From Streptomyces camelliae (GTDB taxonomy: Bacteria > Actinomycetota > Actinomycetes > Streptomycetales > Streptomycetaceae): a stretch of 64,000 nt of DNA. Position 1 is the first letter of the stretch. Each line of letters opens with the position of its first letter. Below are positions 63,796 through 64,000 of the stretch, one piece after another. Location: positions 2,170,001-2,234,000 of the forward strand of contig NZ_CP115300.1 of assembly GCF_027625935.1 (NCBI RefSeq), written 5' to 3'. Position numbers and translations under genes: made by a program. The notes under the pieces were generated by a model that saw only the letters and a list, made by a program, of their open reading frames with translations, was not told the DNA's origin and made no database searches.

Positions 63796-64000
63796 GGGCG
63801 GCTTTCGGGGTCGGGGGGTTCGGGGGGCGGGGTCACGCTGACGACGTGCCAGGGCGGGCGGGCCGTGAGCAGGACGCGCAGGAGGACGTCCGAGTGGGAG
63901 ACGGGGACGGCGAGTCGGTAGCTGCCGGGGCCGGTCTCCTGCACGGAGGTGACGGTCCGTGCCGCGTCGGGCGGCAGCCCGCCCCCGGCCGGGCCCCGCA
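63792..64000 (-). CDS. ABC transporter ATP-binding protein, C-terminal part (truncated by window)
   Basis: About 68 C-terminal residues before the stop at 63792-63794: TVTSVQETGPGSYRLAVPVS and HSDVLLRVLLTARPPWHVVS followed by a Pro-rich tail. The region beyond the ATPase core of exporter ABC proteins often reads like this (variable domain preceding LL...P-W-V), and the ATGA overlap with a six-helix membrane protein supports the assignment. The Walker and signature motifs lie outside the window, so the call rests on context. Confidence 0.5.
   Translation of the reverse strand, partial: RGPAGGGLPPDAARTVTSVQETGPGSYRLAVPVSHSDVLLRVLLTARPPWHVVSVTPPPEPPDPESRP

Overview
The window is a high-GC actinobacterial chromosome segment, almost certainly Streptomyces. 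Supporting signs are the very high GC3, a germacradienol/geosmin synthase, a Streptomyces subtilisin inhibitor, a conservon (roadblock/DUF742/GTPase set), a gamma-butyrolactone-receptor-like TetR regulator, DUF6230/DUF6114 genes and frequent GTG starts. Most of it is core or conserved accessory sequence; one stretch (about 42.8-53.9 kb) has the look of a defence/genomic island.

Layout. (1) 0.6-11.9 kb: a dispersed glycogen-to-trehalose set, glgX - treY - treZ, interleaved with an MFS transporter, an M14 carboxypeptidase, an SSI-type protease inhibitor and a DUF1707-FHA protein. A decayed patch behind treY (6.7-7.4 kb) holds a 127-bp tandem duplication and remnants of LysR and lipoamide-dehydrogenase genes. 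(2) 11.9-17.2 kb: an APH-like kinase, an M24 peptidase, a PDZ membrane protein, and a LysR regulator divergent from a degenerate glutamine amidotransferase, separated by repeat-rich spacers. (3) 17.2-24.9 kb: geosmin synthase, an F420/FMN luciferase-like oxidoreductase, an alpha/beta hydrolase translationally coupled to a cytochrome P450 (which carries a dispersed repeat inside its coding sequence), a DUF89 protein and the TetR regulator with an ARE-like palindrome. (4) 24.9-28.8 kb: a secreted protein, DUF6230-DUF6114, ArsR and a TerB-like protein. (5) 28.8-36.5 kb: an osmoprotectant (OpuC-type) ABC transporter whose ATPase-permease-permease operon is separated from its lipoprotein by a four-gene conservon on the other strand. 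(6) 36.6-39.1 kb: a three-gene flavin electron-transfer cassette (ferric-reductase-like membrane protein, FMN-binding protein with a flavinylation motif, ApbE). (7) 39.2-42.7 kb: a two-component system and a GAF-SpoIIE phosphatase.

(8) 42.8-53.9 kb: island-like region. It contains a frameshifted winged-helix remnant, a lipoprotein, an IS3-type end, low-GC small membrane ORFs, a frameshifted nuclease-like remnant, an McrB-McrC restriction pair with an EVE-like domain, then an orphan 154-bp 3' end of msrB. Next comes a three-gene set (SWIM zinc-finger protein, DUF4132 protein, and a 130-residue possibly beta-grasp protein ending in Gly-Gly), and finally the intact msrB. The two msrB 3' ends are direct repeats bracketing the SWIM/DUF4132/GG cassette, which is the best candidate here for a little-described system.

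(9) 53.9-64 kb: conserved core: murC-msrB, a small conserved protein, a RibD-C-like reductase, zapE, a Cys-rich secreted protein, beta-carbonic anhydrase plus SulP transporter, an SPFH protein, a PEBP lipoprotein, a small zinc ribbon and an ABC exporter cut by the window edge. All identities come from reading motifs in the sequence; no database search was possible.
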